Positions 63,663 to 64,000 of a stretch of 64,000 bases of DNA are shown here, piece by piece. Every line of letters starts with the position of its first letter. The stretch's first letter is position 1. The position numbers were made by a program, and so were the translations under genes. This DNA is from Parietichytrium sp. I65-24A (taxonomy: Eukaryota > Sar > Bigyra > Thraustochytrida > Thraustochytriidae): assembly GCA_012862575.1 (NCBI GenBank), contig BLSF01000007.1:682001-746000 (forward strand). Direction: 5' to 3'. The notes below the pieces were generated by a model that was given only the letters and a program-made list of their open reading frames with translations, had not been told where the DNA came from and did no database searches.

Positions 63663-64000
63663 GGGGGGGTCCTCAGTGGAATGGGTCCTACGTGCAAAAT
63701 TAATCAGGCCAACAACCAGATCAATTTCGATTTCAATCCTGCCTGAGGAAGAGTGGATTCGCCGAGCGAATTATTAGCTTTTTCTTGCTTTTAATGCGCA
63801 AATAGACCGCTGCAGTACACTTGGGCGGGAAATAGATCTACCTACTCGATGACAACTCGTCATCTCAGCAAATTTACCGAGTCCTCAGACTGTTGTGTGT
63901 TGGAGATTATATAATTTATCATGCTCACGTTGACACCCTTGAGACAGCGAGTGGAAAGAATCTTCGCTTGCTTTCATATAGAATGAAGGAAGGAATTAAA

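Larger units (their letters stand above)
60712..64000. other. spacer without recognised gene
   Basis: Contains a TGTCTGGGG-type 10-bp tandem at 61643-61692 and an assembly gap at 63645-63662. Short open frames lack recognisable domains. A gene may begin beyond the right edge. Confidence 0.5.

Noticed and set aside
63473-63777. open frames across the N run
   Set aside because: They cross an assembly gap of unknown length and cannot be trusted.

Overview
The window is nuclear DNA from a eukaryote, most probably a compact unicellular alga. I infer this from single-exon genes for plainly eukaryotic proteins (V-ATPase subunit H, a Doa10/MARCH6 ubiquitin ligase, an FCP1/SCP phosphatase, KH and C2H2 proteins, AGC-like kinases), a carotenoid-cleavage-type oxygenase, strong start contexts (often A at -3), and gene-poor spacers full of simple repeats. 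A red microalga of the Porphyridium type is my best guess, but nothing here proves it. I see no rRNA, tRNA, CRISPR array or intact mobile element.

Layout. 0-8 kb: an unrecognised membrane protein (-), a two-KH RNA-binding protein (+) and a CRAL-TRIO protein (-). 9.6-14.4 kb: cytochrome b5 reductase (+), V-ATPase subunit H (+) and a coiled-coil protein (-). 15-24 kb: a probable intron-rich gene (-), an FCP1/SCP-like phosphatase (-), a candidate two-exon gene (+), a small basic protein (-) and an SV2/SVOP-like transporter (-). 24.6-28.2 kb: an RGG/dsRBD protein with a UAP56-binding-like N-terminus (+), facing a four-finger zinc-finger protein (-). 28.2-40.1 kb: almost 12 kb without a convincing gene, rich in simple repeats. 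40.1-46.3 kb: a second MFS transporter (-), an EF-hand/GDT1 fusion (+) and a two-exon carotenoid-oxygenase-family enzyme (+). 46.3-52 kb: candidate spliced genes and an AGC-like kinase (+). 52.9-60.7 kb: Doa10 (+) facing a PqiA-like membrane protein (-), then a second kinase (-) paralogous to the first. 60.7-64 kb: no gene seen, with one assembly gap.

Connections. Many proteins belong to membranes: ion transport (V-ATPase H, GDT1), solute transport (two MFS proteins), lipid handling (CRAL-TRIO, cytochrome b5 reductase, PqiA-like) and ER quality control (Doa10). RNA metabolism is the second theme (KH, RGG/dsRBD). There are no operons. Convergent gene pairs lie 180-580 bp apart.

The most unusual signals are: (1) candidate ultra-short introns, four of them exactly 31 bp, in spacers that otherwise look empty; (2) a palindromic decamer, GTACCGGTAC, present five times exactly and five more times with one mismatch, all outside recognised genes; (3) an EF-hand fused to a GDT1/TMEM165 cation transporter; (4) two related kinases with HED in place of HRD, pointing inward on either side of Doa10 and the PqiA-like gene.
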